From Wocania ichthyoenteri Th78 (lineage in GTDB: Bacteria > Bacteroidota > Bacteroidia > Flavobacteriales > Flavobacteriaceae): a stretch of DNA of 64,000 bases. Positions 35,681 to 45,698 of this stretch are shown here, piece by piece. Positions within the stretch are counted from its first letter, which is position 1. Every line of letters starts with the position of its first letter. Where the stretch lies: NCBI RefSeq assembly GCF_000789235.1, contig NZ_KN525716.1, positions 1,819,169 to 1,883,168 on the forward strand, read 5' to 3'. A program made the translations under genes and the position numbers. The notes under the pieces are model-generated. The model did no database searches. It was not told the DNA's origin and saw only the letters and a list, made by a program, of their open reading frames with translations.

Positions 35681-38239
35681 TTAATTATTACTGATGTTTA
35701 AATACGTGTCCAAATTTTTATGAATCTGGACGATTTGATAATTTGCAGATGATATTGCAAAATAAGGTTCGGTTATTTTTCGATTATCTTCTTTGGTTAA
35801 TAACTGGTCGAATGTTTTAGCAACCTGAGCATTTTTTAAACCATGAATAATAACGAATGTAGTGTTTGGGTTATAAACATCAACTGATGTTTTTAAAGTA
35901 TAATACTTTACATTTTTTAAAACAGTATCTAACGTGTTTTTAAAAGCTTCTATCTTATCAGAATCTGAGTTTTCAAATTTATAAACCACTTTAAAGTTGG
36001 TTGAAACATCGTCGGTTTCTTCAACAAAATCAGTACTTGCTATTTTTGGTAAAACCTCAGACTCTATCTTCTGCGCTTGCAGACCTTCTGGTGTGTTAGC
36101 AAATGTAATAGCTACATAATTAATGGCTTTTTTATAAGCATCGTAACCAAATAATCTACCTATTGCCGTGGCTTTTAAAAGTTCAAATTTTGAAACTATG
36201 GGATCCCCATCAAACGCATTTATATAAGTTTCGCATTTAGATATTACTTCTTCGTATTCTTGATTTTTATGCTGAGCGTATACGTTTTCATATACATTTT
36301 CAGGGCTATTCTCATCTTTTAAACTAACTAAATCTGGATTGTTTAAAATGGTTGCGTAGCGCGATTCTGGATAGTTTGTAATAATCTCATTTTTAGCAAT
36401 GGAAGCTTCATCACCTTCCCCTAGTAATTCATAAATCTTATATAAATTATACCTTGATGGCACTATCAATCGTTCTTCTGGATTACTGTTTAGTAAGTTT
36501 TGAAATTTGCTTTTTGCTAAATGGTATTCTTTAAACTTCTCTTTGTAAATGAGTCCTAGTTGATAATATGCAAAATTGCGATCTTTTAAAATACTATCAA
36601 TTACTTTCCCTTCGGAAGGAATTTTAGAAATGTAATACTGCGGATCGAACCGTTCTTCATCCGATGCGGAAGCTACTATACTAATGTCTGATACAGTATT
36701 TCCTGTACCTGAAATTGTTTTGTTAGACCATCTCCAATTATCTTCTAACGTTCTGTTGCCCCAAATTTTAATAAACTCATTTTTTCCATACGCCACTGTA
36801 GTGGGGTTATAAAAATAAAATAAAGTAGCTTGATTTGGTGTAGTATTATTTTGTGCTTGTCCTCCAATTTTATTATTAACCGTTGCTAAGCCTGTGTTGC
36901 GTTCTGCAGCTTCGGCTTTTTCCTTTTCTTCTTCGGCTTTAACTTTTAAAGTTTCAACAAACGACTTAAAATATTCTAATCGTTCTGTTTCAGAAAAGTT
37001 TACTAATTGTAAAACACTATCGTTTACTCGAGCAACGTTTTCATAATAGATAACATCTTCTAAATTGTCTCGTTTCCTTTTAATGATACGATATGGTTTA
37101 GAGTTTAATAGCAAATTTGTCATCGTGCTATCGTAATAATTACCAGCGATTTCATATCTAGAGGTATCAAAACTCATATCGCCAAGGGTTTGATAATTTT
37201 TAGCTCTTAACAATTTATCTTGCGAATTGGTACGCAACGATTTATTATAATAAGCCACTGCTAAAGAATCTGATTGATTGTTTAAATGGTACTCGCCAAT
37301 TTGATGGTAAATCTTATCTAAATACGGTCTGTTTTCTCTATTTTCTTCAAGTTCATTAAGATGTTCTAAAAGCACTATTTTATCTTCAGTTTCATAATCG
37401 AAATTTTTAATTTTCTCAATATTAGCACTAATCATGTAAATTCGAGGCGTTTTTCTATTGAGCTCAATAACCTTATCAAATGCTATATTAGCACTGTCTT
37501 TATAACCTAATGTGTTATAGAGTTGTCCTTGAATAAAACGATAACGTCCTCGTTCGTCGTTACTTTTAGTTGCATTTGCCGCAATTTCTAATTGAGTAAT
37601 AGCACTATCTACAGATTTGGTGTTTAAATACGCTTGTGCTAATATAGAAGTAGCATCGGCTAAATCTTGATCATCCAGCTCTTCTTCTTCCAATAAGCGT
37701 TTTAATTTTTTTATAGCAATTTCGTTATTATCTAAACGAATATTAGCTTTTTCACGCCAAATTTTAACTTGATTTATTTTATCACTGGTAGGATATTTAT
37801 TAAGAATATTATTAAACGCCGCCAATGCCGGTACAAAACGCTGATCGAAATAACGCGCCTTTCCCAACAATAAATACGCCTCGTCTATTTGCGGATTTTT
37901 CTCTTTGCCTTCAATATTTATACTGTGTTTCTGAATGGCTTTTATCGCTTTTTCTTCGGCTCTATTAAAGCTTTCATTTTTAGATTGCCCAGGTAGCACA
38001 ACCTCTTCTTGGATTTGCATACGCTCGATAGGAAGAATGTCCCAATAATTATCGGCATAACTTTCGTTTAAAGTACTTCTTCCTTGTTCTAAAGCTAAGT
38101 AGCCATTATAAAGCGCATTAAACTCGGTTGTAACTGCGTGGTAATTTCTAGTAAGGAAGGTGTCTTTTTTTCTGGAGCAACTTGTTACTAAGATAACAGA
38201 AAATATTATGAATAATATGGGTTTTATAAATCCTTTCAA
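35681..38239 (-). CDS. TPR lipoprotein, PorW/SprE-like type IX secretion component
   Basis: The 852-residue product has a lipoprotein signal ending VTSC (Cys21; TTG start at 38239) followed by a conserved N-terminal segment (TRNYHAVTTEFNALYNGYLA) and many TPR-like helices (about 110-340 and 550-690). A coiled Glu-rich stretch lies near 440. Size, lipobox and this N-terminus match SprE of gliding flavobacteria, whose P. gingivalis counterpart PorW connects parts of the type IX secretion system. Upstream lies an independent ABC transporter pair. Co-location with bactofilin and the ATP synthase accessory genes suggests one transcript from this gene to DUF6168. Confidence 0.75.
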   Translation of the reverse strand: MKGFIKPILFIIFSVILVTSCSRKKDTFLTRNYHAVTTEFNALYNGYLALEQGRSTLNESYADNYWDILPIERMQIQEEVVLPGQSKNESFNRAEEKAIKAIQKHSINIEGKEKNPQIDEAYLLLGKARYFDQRFVPALAAFNNILNKYPTSDKINQVKIWREKANIRLDNNEIAIKKLKRLLEEEELDDQDLADATSILAQAYLNTKSVDSAITQLEIAANATKSNDERGRYRFIQGQLYNTLGYKDSANIAFDKVIELNRKTPRIYMISANIEKIKNFDYETEDKIVLLEHLNELEENRENRPYLDKIYHQIGEYHLNNQSDSLAVAYYNKSLRTNSQDKLLRAKNYQTLGDMSFDTSRYEIAGNYYDSTMTNLLLNSKPYRIIKRKRDNLEDVIYYENVARVNDSVLQLVNFSETERLEYFKSFVETLKVKAEEEKEKAEAAERNTGLATVNNKIGGQAQNNTTPNQATLFYFYNPTTVAYGKNEFIKIWGNRTLEDNWRWSNKTISGTGNTVSDISIVASASDEERFDPQYYISKIPSEGKVIDSILKDRNFAYYQLGLIYKEKFKEYHLAKSKFQNLLNSNPEERLIVPSRYNLYKIYELLGEGDEASIAKNEIITNYPESRYATILNNPDLVSLKDENSPENVYENVYAQHKNQEYEEVISKCETYINAFDGDPIVSKFELLKATAIGRLFGYDAYKKAINYVAITFANTPEGLQAQKIESEVLPKIASTDFVEETDDVSTNFKVVYKFENSDSDKIEAFKNTLDTVLKNVKYYTLKTSVDVYNPNTTFVIIHGLKNAQVAKTFDQLLTKEDNRKITEPYFAISSANYQIVQIHKNLDTYLNISNN

Positions 38240-38344
38240 TGCTAGTTTTTTAGTCTAATAAATAACTGAAAAGTACAGTTATTATTATTCGATATCGTAA
38301 AAATAAGCATCTTTTTGGATTTAGCTATAAAAATCAATTGGCTT

Positions 38345-39052
38345 TTAAACTGCCTCCGTTCCCGAAAAATGTGCTTCAAGTTCTTTTAAAGTGGCATCAC
38401 TTGTATTTAAATCTTTAACTATTTCGCCTTTTTCAAGCACTACAATACGTTCGCAAACATCGGTTACATGCATTAAATCGTGACTGGAAATTAATACCGT
38501 AACCCCTTGCTTTTCGGCTAAATCTTTAATAATGCCTTTTAATCGAATTTGTGTTGTGGGGTCCAAGTTTGCAAAAGGCTCATCTAAAATAATAACTTCG
38601 GGGTTACCAATAAGCGCAGCAACGATTCCTGCTTTTTTCTGATTTCCTTTGCTCAAATCGCGTAAATACTTTTTTTGCCCCAGAATTTCTCCGTGGAAAA
38701 AATCTGAAAATTGATTTACTAATGTATCAACATCGGCTTTATTTTGTCCGCGTAACTCGCCAATAAAATAAAAGTATTCTTCGGCTGTTAAATAGCCTAT
38801 TAAAAAGCTTTCATCAATAAAAGCCGATGTAAACGGTTTCCAATCTTCACTCTCATGAACCAAAACGTTATTATTTTTAATATGCCCCGTTGTAGGCTGA
38901 ATTAAATCTAATAACAAGCTAAAGTACGTGGTTTTTCCAGCTCCGTTATTACCAACTAAACCAAAGCTTTGCCCTTTAGGAATATCAAGATTTTCAATAT
39001 TTAAAACAAGGTTGTTGTTGTATTTTTTTGAAAGATTTGATGTTGTAATCAT
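38345..39052 (-). CDS. ABC transporter ATP-binding protein
   Basis: The 235-residue ATPase shows Walker A GNNGAGKT (residues 34-41), the signature as LSKGNQKKAG, Walker B VIILDEP and the H-loop SSHDLMH. I start at the ATG at 39052; an earlier in-frame ATG would overlap the permease gene by 23 bp. It probably energises the adjacent DUF5687 membrane protein as an exporter. The substrate is unknown. Confidence 0.9.
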   Translation of the reverse strand: MITTSNLSKKYNNNLVLNIENLDIPKGQSFGLVGNNGAGKTTYFSLLLDLIQPTTGHIKNNNVLVHESEDWKPFTSAFIDESFLIGYLTAEEYFYFIGELRGQNKADVDTLVNQFSDFFHGEILGQKKYLRDLSKGNQKKAGIVAALIGNPEVIILDEPFANLDPTTQIRLKGIIKDLAEKQGVTVLISSHDLMHVTDVCERIVVLEKGEIVKDLNTSDATLKELEAHFSGTEAV

Positions 39053-39062
39053 TATAGTTGTA

Positions 39063-40535
39063 TTAATTATTTTGTTTGTAAGCATCTAAAGTTTTGTATT
39101 TTTCAGATTTATATACCTTCTCTATAATATCAAAAACTTTATTTTTAAATAAAAGCCCGGCAATTCCACATATCGCTACTAATGTAAAACCAAAAACTTC
39201 ACCAAGTATAAAATGCCCAATAGCATAAATTACCATTGGTAAAACCAATTTAGGAATAGTGAGTAATAGTGTTTTGGCATTAAATGATTTCTTGTCACCA
39301 AAGGCCTTTTTATTAGATGTTAAATCTATAGGTGTTTTTATATAAGCGCCTCCCCAGAGTACCATATGTGAATTTACTCCAATATTATAAATTGCTCCAA
39401 CTACAACAGCAACATAGGCTTGCCAGCCAAAATACAAATAAAAGGAAGCTAAAACTGTTGTTACTATAGTTGCAATAACCATTAAATACCATTTAGATGA
39501 GATATACTCTTTATATCTAATGTTTTGACTCATCATTAATGGGTAATAAGCACTGTCCCAGCTTGGTACAAATTGCCCAAAACTGAATAGGAATCCACCA
39601 GACACAAAAATACCTGCAAAAATTCTCCAAAAAGGTCCTTTATAGGCTTCAATAGAGTTTGTGAAAAACAAAAGCCCATAAAAAATAAATAAAAAACTCA
39701 TCAACAAGGTTGTTTTTGACCGCTTATTCCTTTTTAATAATCTAATGTCATTTTTTAAAAATTTTGAAACACTACCAAAACGATTTAACCAAGCAAAATC
39801 TTCTGCCTGCACAATGTTTATCTTTTTTGCTAAACCTGCATCAAGGTAAAAATTCTTCTTAAAATAATTGAATGCCATTTTATACAACACTACCATTAAT
39901 AATAATGGAATTAATGCTAAATATGGTGCGTTATAAAATGATTCAAATATTGGAGAAGTAAATGTTGTTACATCAAAAACATTATAATACATCAATCCGC
40001 CAAGTACCACTAAAAACGAAATAACACTATAAAAAACAACGTCTTTGCTGTTTACAAAAACATTAATAAAATTGTTGCAGTATACTAGTGCAAAAACAGC
40101 TATATGCCAACCTAAAACATTAATAAAAGGATAACCCTCTATGACAAGCACAACAGAAAAAGGAATAAAAAAGAAAGCATGTACAAGGTTAAAGAAAGAT
40201 ATAATAGTTTTGTTTAAAGCAAAACTTACTACTTTACTCTTTTTAATAGGCAAATACAGTAATGGTCTAATGTTCACTAACGGCATTGCTTGTAGGAAAT
40301 AACGAAATACTAAATCAAAAACCACATAGAATACCAAAAATTTGTTAATCGTTTCTAATGGATCGAGGTTTAATTCATTTTCAATAAAGTAATATGCTCC
40401 AACTCCTAAACCAAAAAAAGAGACTATCATCCATAATGCACTAAAGCCTAATAAGATCTTAAAAAAGAGATTCATTTTGAATGAAGCAGACCTAAAAAAA
40501 GACTTCCATTCTAAATTTACAAAATGCTTAATCAT
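39063..40535 (-). CDS. DUF5687 family ABC-type membrane subunit
   Basis: The 490-residue protein has about 10-12 hydrophobic helices and the N-terminal segment IKHFVNLEWKSFFRSASFK that I associate with DUF5687. The ATPase gene starts 10 bp after its stop, so the pair forms a two-gene operon encoding an ABC-2-like exporter. Nothing in the sequence reveals the substrate. Confidence 0.82.
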   Translation of the reverse strand: MIKHFVNLEWKSFFRSASFKMNLFFKILLGFSALWMIVSFFGLGVGAYYFIENELNLDPLETINKFLVFYVVFDLVFRYFLQAMPLVNIRPLLYLPIKKSKVVSFALNKTIISFFNLVHAFFFIPFSVVLVIEGYPFINVLGWHIAVFALVYCNNFINVFVNSKDVVFYSVISFLVVLGGLMYYNVFDVTTFTSPIFESFYNAPYLALIPLLLMVVLYKMAFNYFKKNFYLDAGLAKKINIVQAEDFAWLNRFGSVSKFLKNDIRLLKRNKRSKTTLLMSFLFIFYGLLFFTNSIEAYKGPFWRIFAGIFVSGGFLFSFGQFVPSWDSAYYPLMMSQNIRYKEYISSKWYLMVIATIVTTVLASFYLYFGWQAYVAVVVGAIYNIGVNSHMVLWGGAYIKTPIDLTSNKKAFGDKKSFNAKTLLLTIPKLVLPMVIYAIGHFILGEVFGFTLVAICGIAGLLFKNKVFDIIEKVYKSEKYKTLDAYKQNN

Positions 40536-40634
40536 AGTTTTGGTTAGTTATATTTTTAAGTTTAGTTTAATGTATTAGTAAACCTTTTATCTCAATTGTT
40601 ACAAATAAAGTTAAAATTTAAAAATCATCTTCAC

Positions 40635-40642
40635 TATTTTTG
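40635..40642 (+). promoter_or_regulatory. Putative -7 element of the reductase gene (TATTTTTG)
   Basis: TATTTTTG matches TAnnTTTG and lies 14 bp before the ATG at 40657, in the 121-bp gap between divergent genes. No TTTG block is present at the expected -33 distance. Confidence 0.35.
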
Positions 40643-40656
40643 TCAAAAATTTATAT

Positions 40657-41712
40657 ATGTCATCATTTCATAAACTCACTATAAAAGAAATAAAAAGAGA
40701 AACTAGTAAAGCGATCAGCATTAGTTTTAATATTCCTGAAAATTTAAAAGACACATTTTCTTTTAAAGCTGGACAGTACATCACATTAAAAACTGAAATT
40801 GATGGACATGAAGTGCGCCGCGATTACTCACTTTGTTCTTCACCAAAAAGTGGTGAGATAAAGGTTGCCGTAAAAGAAGTTAAAGATGGTACATTTTCAG
40901 CTTATGCCAATACCACATTAAAAGCTGGGGATGCTTTAGACGTTGCTCCACCAAAAGGGCGTTTTGTTTTCGAGCCTAACGATTCTAAAACTAAAAACAT
41001 AGCTGCATTTGCAGCAGGAAGTGGTATAACACCTATTTTAAGTATTATTAAATGTGCTTTAGAAGAAGAAATTTTAAGTAAAGTTATTTTGGTTTTTGGT
41101 AATAAAAAGACTGAAGACACTATGTTTTTAAACGAACTTTTAGAGCTTCAACATCAATATAAAGATCGTTTTTCTATTCAATTTGTATTTAGTCAAGCTG
41201 ATGAAGACGATGCTATTTTTGGTCGTATTGAAAAAAGCACGGTTAACTACGTCATGAAAAATAAGCACAAACATATTGATGTTGATGCTTATTATTTATG
41301 TGGGCCAGAAGCCATGATTCATACGGTTAAAGATGTTTTAACCGAACACGATATTGATGAAAACCGTATTCATTTTGAACTTTTTAAAGCGGCAAAACCT
41401 GCTGAAATTGAAGAAGGTGTTACCGCTAGCGGAAAAACCAAAATAACCGTTGTTGTTGATGACGAAACGACAACTTTCGAAATGTCTGCTAAACAAACCG
41501 TACTTGAAGCAGCCTTAGATGAAGATTTAGATGCGCCATATTCTTGTCAAGGCGGTATTTGTAGCAGTTGTATTGCCCGTATTACAGAAGGTGAAGCGAC
41601 GATGAGGCAAAATAATATTTTAACAGAAAGTGAAGTTGCTGAAGGTTTAATTTTAACTTGTCAAGCACATCCAACAACGCCAACACTTGTTATTGATTAT
41701 GATGATGTTTAG
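40657..41712 (+). CDS. Ferredoxin--NAD(P)H reductase with C-terminal 2Fe-2S domain (PaaE/PaaK-like)
   Basis: The 351-residue cytoplasmic flavoprotein has an FAD-binding domain with RRDYSLCSSP, an NAD(P)-binding domain with AAGSGITPILSIIK and CGPEAMI, and a plant-type ferredoxin domain at about residues 265-351. Its 2Fe-2S cysteines are in CQGGICSSC plus a distal CQAHP. It should pass electrons from NAD(P)H to an oxygenase or other acceptor. Phenylacetyl-CoA epoxidase reductase is the closest family known to me, but no paa genes are present, so the partner is unknown. It is a single gene. Confidence 0.85.
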   Translation: MSSFHKLTIKEIKRETSKAISISFNIPENLKDTFSFKAGQYITLKTEIDGHEVRRDYSLCSSPKSGEIKVAVKEVKDGTFSAYANTTLKAGDALDVAPPKGRFVFEPNDSKTKNIAAFAAGSGITPILSIIKCALEEEILSKVILVFGNKKTEDTMFLNELLELQHQYKDRFSIQFVFSQADEDDAIFGRIEKSTVNYVMKNKHKHIDVDAYYLCGPEAMIHTVKDVLTEHDIDENRIHFELFKAAKPAEIEEGVTASGKTKITVVVDDETTTFEMSAKQTVLEAALDEDLDAPYSCQGGICSSCIARITEGEATMRQNNILTESEVAEGLILTCQAHPTTPTLVIDYDDV

Positions 41713-41744
41713 AAAAAGACGCTAAACTTTAGATCGCTTCGCTG

Positions 41745-42767
41745 TTAGATAATAGATACAATTTTATTAACTATAGTTTCTGGAGTAATACTTCTTGACG
41801 CTTCTTTATAGTTTTCTGGGTATTTATTCCCGTAAATTGAGGTTGGTATTTTAGGGTATTGATTTCTATTGGCAATCAAAGCATAATCTTCAGGTTGATT
41901 AAATGGCGCAAAACCAGCAAATGGATGTGTAACGCCCCAAATAGTAACCACCTTTATGCCTAACATAGTGGCAATATGAGCATTGCCCGAATCCATAGAA
42001 AGCATCACATCTAAATTTGAAATGATATCCATTTCTTCATTTAACGTCAACTTTCCTGCAAGATTAATGACGTTTTCAAATTCATTTTCAAAACCATCTA
42101 ATAAATCTATTTCATGAGTTCCTCCTCCAAATAAAATCACTTTATAATCTTTTGAAAAGATTTCAATAACTTGTTTCATTAAATCCAAAGGATACATTTT
42201 TCCCTCGTGAGCCGCAAAAGGAGCAATCCCAATTCTTTTTTTTGAATCTTCACCTAAAATCAATTGGAGGTTTTGATTTAAATCTGCTTTTTTAGGAAAT
42301 GTTGGTTTGGTTAAATCTAAAGGAAAACCCAATGTTTGAAAAACATCGGCATAGCGTTGATGTGTAGTTTTAAGTTGTTTGAATGCTTTTCCAGAAGTTA
42401 AAAGACGTTTTTCTTTTCTGCCTTTATCAACGGAAACAAAGCGCTTGCACCGAATAAACTTTTTTAAAATCTTGCTTCTTAAAACACTGTGTAAATCGGC
42501 AATAGCATAAAAATGATTGTCTCTGTTAAGTTGTCTCGCTAATTTGTAAAGTCCGAAAACGCCTTTATGTTTTTCTTTAACCTCAACTGGAAAAACAGTA
42601 ACATTCTGTAAATTTCTAAAAAAAGGTTTAAAAAAGGATTTTGTTAAAACGGTTATTTTAACATCGGGATGTTGTTGCGATAAAGCACACAAAATAGGAA
42701 CCGTCATAGCGACATCGCCCATAGCAGAGAGACGAATAACTAGGATATGTTTTGATGGTTTTGGCAT
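41745..42767 (-). CDS. Glycosyltransferase family 9 (heptosyltransferase-like)
   Basis: The 340-residue protein begins HILVIRLSAMGDVAMTVPIL and contains IAPFAAHEGKMYPLD and MLSMDSGNAHIATMLG, the signatures of GT9 enzymes that add heptose or related sugars to the LPS core on the cytoplasmic face. The sugar donor cannot be deduced. The DUF4254 gene lies upstream in the same direction, with a broken ORF between them. GT9 and DUF4254 genes often neighbour each other in flavobacteria (recollection). Confidence 0.88.
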   Translation of the reverse strand: MPKPSKHILVIRLSAMGDVAMTVPILCALSQQHPDVKITVLTKSFFKPFFRNLQNVTVFPVEVKEKHKGVFGLYKLARQLNRDNHFYAIADLHSVLRSKILKKFIRCKRFVSVDKGRKEKRLLTSGKAFKQLKTTHQRYADVFQTLGFPLDLTKPTFPKKADLNQNLQLILGEDSKKRIGIAPFAAHEGKMYPLDLMKQVIEIFSKDYKVILFGGGTHEIDLLDGFENEFENVINLAGKLTLNEEMDIISNLDVMLSMDSGNAHIATMLGIKVVTIWGVTHPFAGFAPFNQPEDYALIANRNQYPKIPTSIYGNKYPENYKEASRSITPETIVNKIVSII

Positions 42768-42801
42768 CTCAACTTATATGGGATAAAATTATGGAACAGA
42801 T

Positions 42802-43356
42802 TCAGGAATATTGTGTTCTTGTATGGTTTGTTGCTTGAGCTAAAGATAGTAAAAAGAAAGAAGCCTTGTTTATGGTAAAATAAATGTATGTACATTTAAA
42901 AGTTTTATTGTTTAATTCATCCATTTCTTTCATCAGCATTTCGTTCAATATAAAAATATTTGATAGGCTTCTCGTATCACTTTTACGAATGCCACCTTCA
43001 AAAATCAAGTGTTTCCCTTCTAGTTTTATACAAGCATTTCTACTGTCCATTAGGGATTGAGCAGTTGCGCTCCCTAAAATTAATTCAGAAAATTTGCTTT
43101 TTCCACCAGAGAAATTGAAAGTATCTGATCTTGAAATAAAAGAAAGAAATTTCGCTTCAGTTAAAGCTCAAGAAACAAATTTATCTTTAAGATTGCTTTT
43201 TCTAGATTTGAGAATAATTTGTATTCTTCTTTTATTCCATTTAACAAAAACTTCGACTGTCCAATTATTCTGTTTTTCAACAAGTCTAACCTCTCCTTCG
43301 AGTAAGGTTTTCATTGAGTGAATTATAGATTGGGTGAATTTATGATTCTCGTCCAA
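42802..43356 (-). pseudogene. ORF of unknown function interrupted by an in-frame TGA
   Basis: One minus-strand frame is open from a TTG at 43356 to a stop at 42802 except for a single TGA at 43168-43170. The upstream half gives 62 residues (MDENHKFTQSIIHSMKTL...), and after the stop 121 more codons follow, including the segment NIFILNEMLMKEMDELNNKT. The composition is protein-like on both sides, which suggests a gene of about 184 residues broken by a nonsense mutation. It could also be two small genes, since an ATG at 43050 opens the second half. The family is not recognised. It begins 17 bp after the DUF4254 stop, so it may once have been the next gene of that operon. Confidence 0.4.
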
Positions 43357-43373
43357 AAGCTCTCAATAAACTA

Positions 43374-43982
43374 TTATTTCTGCGAACGCAATACAGGATT
43401 TAATTCATCATCATTGTACATCTTCATTTGCTTGTAAACCTTCATATATTTATCGCCGTTTTCAATGTCGCTTAAAAGTGTATCGATGGCTGTAGATAAA
43501 TCTACACGTTGTTCTAATAAAACATTTAACTTTGTTTGGCAAGCTGCTCTATGCGAATCAGAAGCATCAGTTCTTGTCGCTTCTTCATTCATATGATATA
43601 CTTTCAATGCTAAAATAGATAACCTATCAACACCCCAAGCTGGACTTTCAGTGTTAATCGTGGCATCATCTTTTACGTTAGCATTTTTATATTTTTCAAG
43701 AAAATAACTATCAATATATTCTACCATATCGGTTCTATCTTGATTTGATGCATCAATTTGTCGTTTTAAAGTTAAAGCTGCAACAGGATCAATTTGTGGG
43801 TCGCGAATAATGTCTTCGTAATGCCATTGCACCGTATCAATCCAACATTTTCTATATAATAAATGTTCTAACAAATTTGTGTCTTTGTTATAAACATTAA
43901 TAAAAGGTTGGTCTACCGTGTTAATTACATGATATTTTTCTATAACGTCTTGAAAAATTTTATTGGCTTTACTTGTAAACAT
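43374..43982 (-). CDS. DUF4254 family protein
   Basis: The 202-residue soluble protein shows the DUF4254 pattern: LLYRKCWIDTVQWHYEDIIRDP, then SPAWGVDRLSILALKVYHM. It is helical with no signal peptide. No biochemical function is established to my knowledge. Such genes sit beside LPS glycosyltransferases in Bacteroidota, and here GT9 lies downstream, so an LPS-related role is inferred from context. It diverges from upp. Confidence 0.85.
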   Translation of the reverse strand: MFTSKANKIFQDVIEKYHVINTVDQPFINVYNKDTNLLEHLLYRKCWIDTVQWHYEDIIRDPQIDPVAALTLKRQIDASNQDRTDMVEYIDSYFLEKYKNANVKDDATINTESPAWGVDRLSILALKVYHMNEEATRTDASDSHRAACQTKLNVLLEQRVDLSTAIDTLLSDIENGDKYMKVYKQMKMYNDDELNPVLRSQK

Positions 43983-44056
43983 AATGTGTTAATTTTAAAG
44001 CGTAAATATACTTCTAAATAATTAACTTTACTATTTCAAAATAACAAAAAACCAAG

Positions 44057-44716
44057 ATGCACATTCATAATTTATCTCAACAAAACTCTGTTTTAAATAC
44101 GTTTATTTCTGAAATACGAGACGTTACTATTCAAAAAGACAGCATGCGTTTTAGACGAAATATTGAGCGTATTGGAGAAGTTTTAGGGTATGAAATGAGT
44201 AAATCTTTAAGTTTTAAAAATTCGGAAATTAAAACACCTCTTGCGAGTTGCTCTATGGGTTTATTAGAGAATGATATTGTTTTATGTTCTATTTTAAGAG
44301 CTGGTATCCCGTTACATAACGGCTTACTTAATTATTTTGATACCGCTGAGAATGCTTTTATTTCGGCATATAGACATCATAAGGAAAACCCTGAAAGTTT
44401 TGAAATTATTGTAGAGTATTTAGCCTGTCCAGATTTAGAAAATAAAACCTTAATTCTTGCCGATCCTATGCTGGCAACTGGTCAATCTATGGTTGCTACT
44501 TTTGAAGCTTTAAAACCTTTTGGTATACCTAAAGAGGTACATTTAGTTAGTGTTATTGGAGCTCAAGAAGGTGTTGATTATGTTAATAAAACATTCAATA
44601 AAAACACACATTTATGGATTGCTGCTATAGATGAAACTTTAAATGATAAAGGCTATATTATCCCTGGACTTGGTGACGCAGGCGATTTGGCTTTTGGTAA
44701 AAAGCTACAACAATAA
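44057..44716 (+). CDS. upp: Uracil phosphoribosyltransferase
   Basis: Upp salvages uracil to UMP using PRPP. The 219-residue protein contains the PRPP-binding loop LILADPMLATGQSM and the uracil-binding C-terminal region with GYIIPGLGDAGDLAFG, both hallmarks of the family. It is a single gene whose 3' end overlaps that of the convergent DUF6427 gene by 12 bp. Confidence 0.95.
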   Translation: MHIHNLSQQNSVLNTFISEIRDVTIQKDSMRFRRNIERIGEVLGYEMSKSLSFKNSEIKTPLASCSMGLLENDIVLCSILRAGIPLHNGLLNYFDTAENAFISAYRHHKENPESFEIIVEYLACPDLENKTLILADPMLATGQSMVATFEALKPFGIPKEVHLVSVIGAQEGVDYVNKTFNKNTHLWIAAIDETLNDKGYIIPGLGDAGDLAFGKKLQQ

Positions 44717-45628
44717 CATTATAAAAGGAACTACAATTATAACCGAAAGAAACAACTCTTTAAACCATTTTTCTTCTATAATTTCAATGTAATTAGCTAT
44801 TATAATGGCTAAAGGCGCAAACAAAAATAAAAACTCGCTGCCATTTTTATTTGGTGCAAATACTATAATTAAAAAACCTATGAATACTGCAAATAAAACC
44901 ACGTAATATGATGGTCTGAAAGCTTTCTTCTTTTGTTTAATATTTTTTATATAGAAAATAGAGGCCCACATTCCGAAAGAAAATAGCATCGTTATTATTA
45001 CTACATATTGCATCAAATTATAATCACTAAAATTGTAACTTACTTCTGGTAAACTACTAAATATTCCAAAAAACCTATCGTGCCAAATTATAGAAATACT
45101 AATTGAAATTAAAAAAACGGTTAATAATCCTGTAAACGGAATCAACCAATGTCTAATACTACTATCAGTATATAAAAGCAATGTGATAATAATAAGCACA
45201 AAAAACAATATAGCCCAAAAATAAAATAGTGCTGCAATACCAAACCAAAAAGCAGCATCAAATAATTTTTTATTGACATTTATTTGAGAGCGCAAACTTA
45301 TAATTCGCCTATAACCAAGCAACACAAAAAAGTTAGCAAAAATAATATCTGGGCTACTTACCGCTTGCGGAAGTGCTAATAAAAACAAGCTATACAGTAC
45401 AATTTCGAAATTATTTTTTTGCGTTAAACTATTCTTTTCAACAATAAAGCTAAGCGCCAAAACAGACACGTAGCAAACAAGAAACAAAAGTGTGTTTTTA
45501 AAAAAAAACGAAACGGTTATAGGTGCTTCAACATGCTTTACATGAAATACAATAAAAGCCAAAAGCGTAATAAAAAAAACAATCGTGAAATTTATTGGTT
45601 TAGATTTATTAAAAATGCTTGTAATCAT
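44705..45628 (-). CDS. DUF6427 family membrane protein
   Basis: The 307-residue protein is almost wholly hydrophobic with about eight to ten membrane helices and no catalytic motif that I recognise. Sequence and neighbourhood (upp on one side, a small membrane protein and purD on the other) match DUF6427 as found in flavobacteria. Its function is unknown. It overlaps upp tail-to-tail by 12 bp. Confidence 0.75.
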   Translation of the reverse strand: MITSIFNKSKPINFTIVFFITLLAFIVFHVKHVEAPITVSFFFKNTLLFLVCYVSVLALSFIVEKNSLTQKNNFEIVLYSLFLLALPQAVSSPDIIFANFFVLLGYRRIISLRSQINVNKKLFDAAFWFGIAALFYFWAILFFVLIIITLLLYTDSSIRHWLIPFTGLLTVFLISISISIIWHDRFFGIFSSLPEVSYNFSDYNLMQYVVIITMLFSFGMWASIFYIKNIKQKKKAFRPSYYVVLFAVFIGFLIIVFAPNKNGSEFLFLFAPLAIIIANYIEIIEEKWFKELFLSVIIVVPFIMLLL

Positions 45629-45698
45629 TAACTCTTTTTGTATTTTTGTAACGTAAATATACTAACTATATATTCGGTTATAAAATAATATAATACAC

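Noticed and set aside
43094-43321. Plus-strand 75-codon ORF antisense to the broken ORF
   Set aside because: It has a hydrophobic low-quality composition and no ribosome site, and it lies antisense to a longer protein-like minus-strand frame. It is treated as a shadow.
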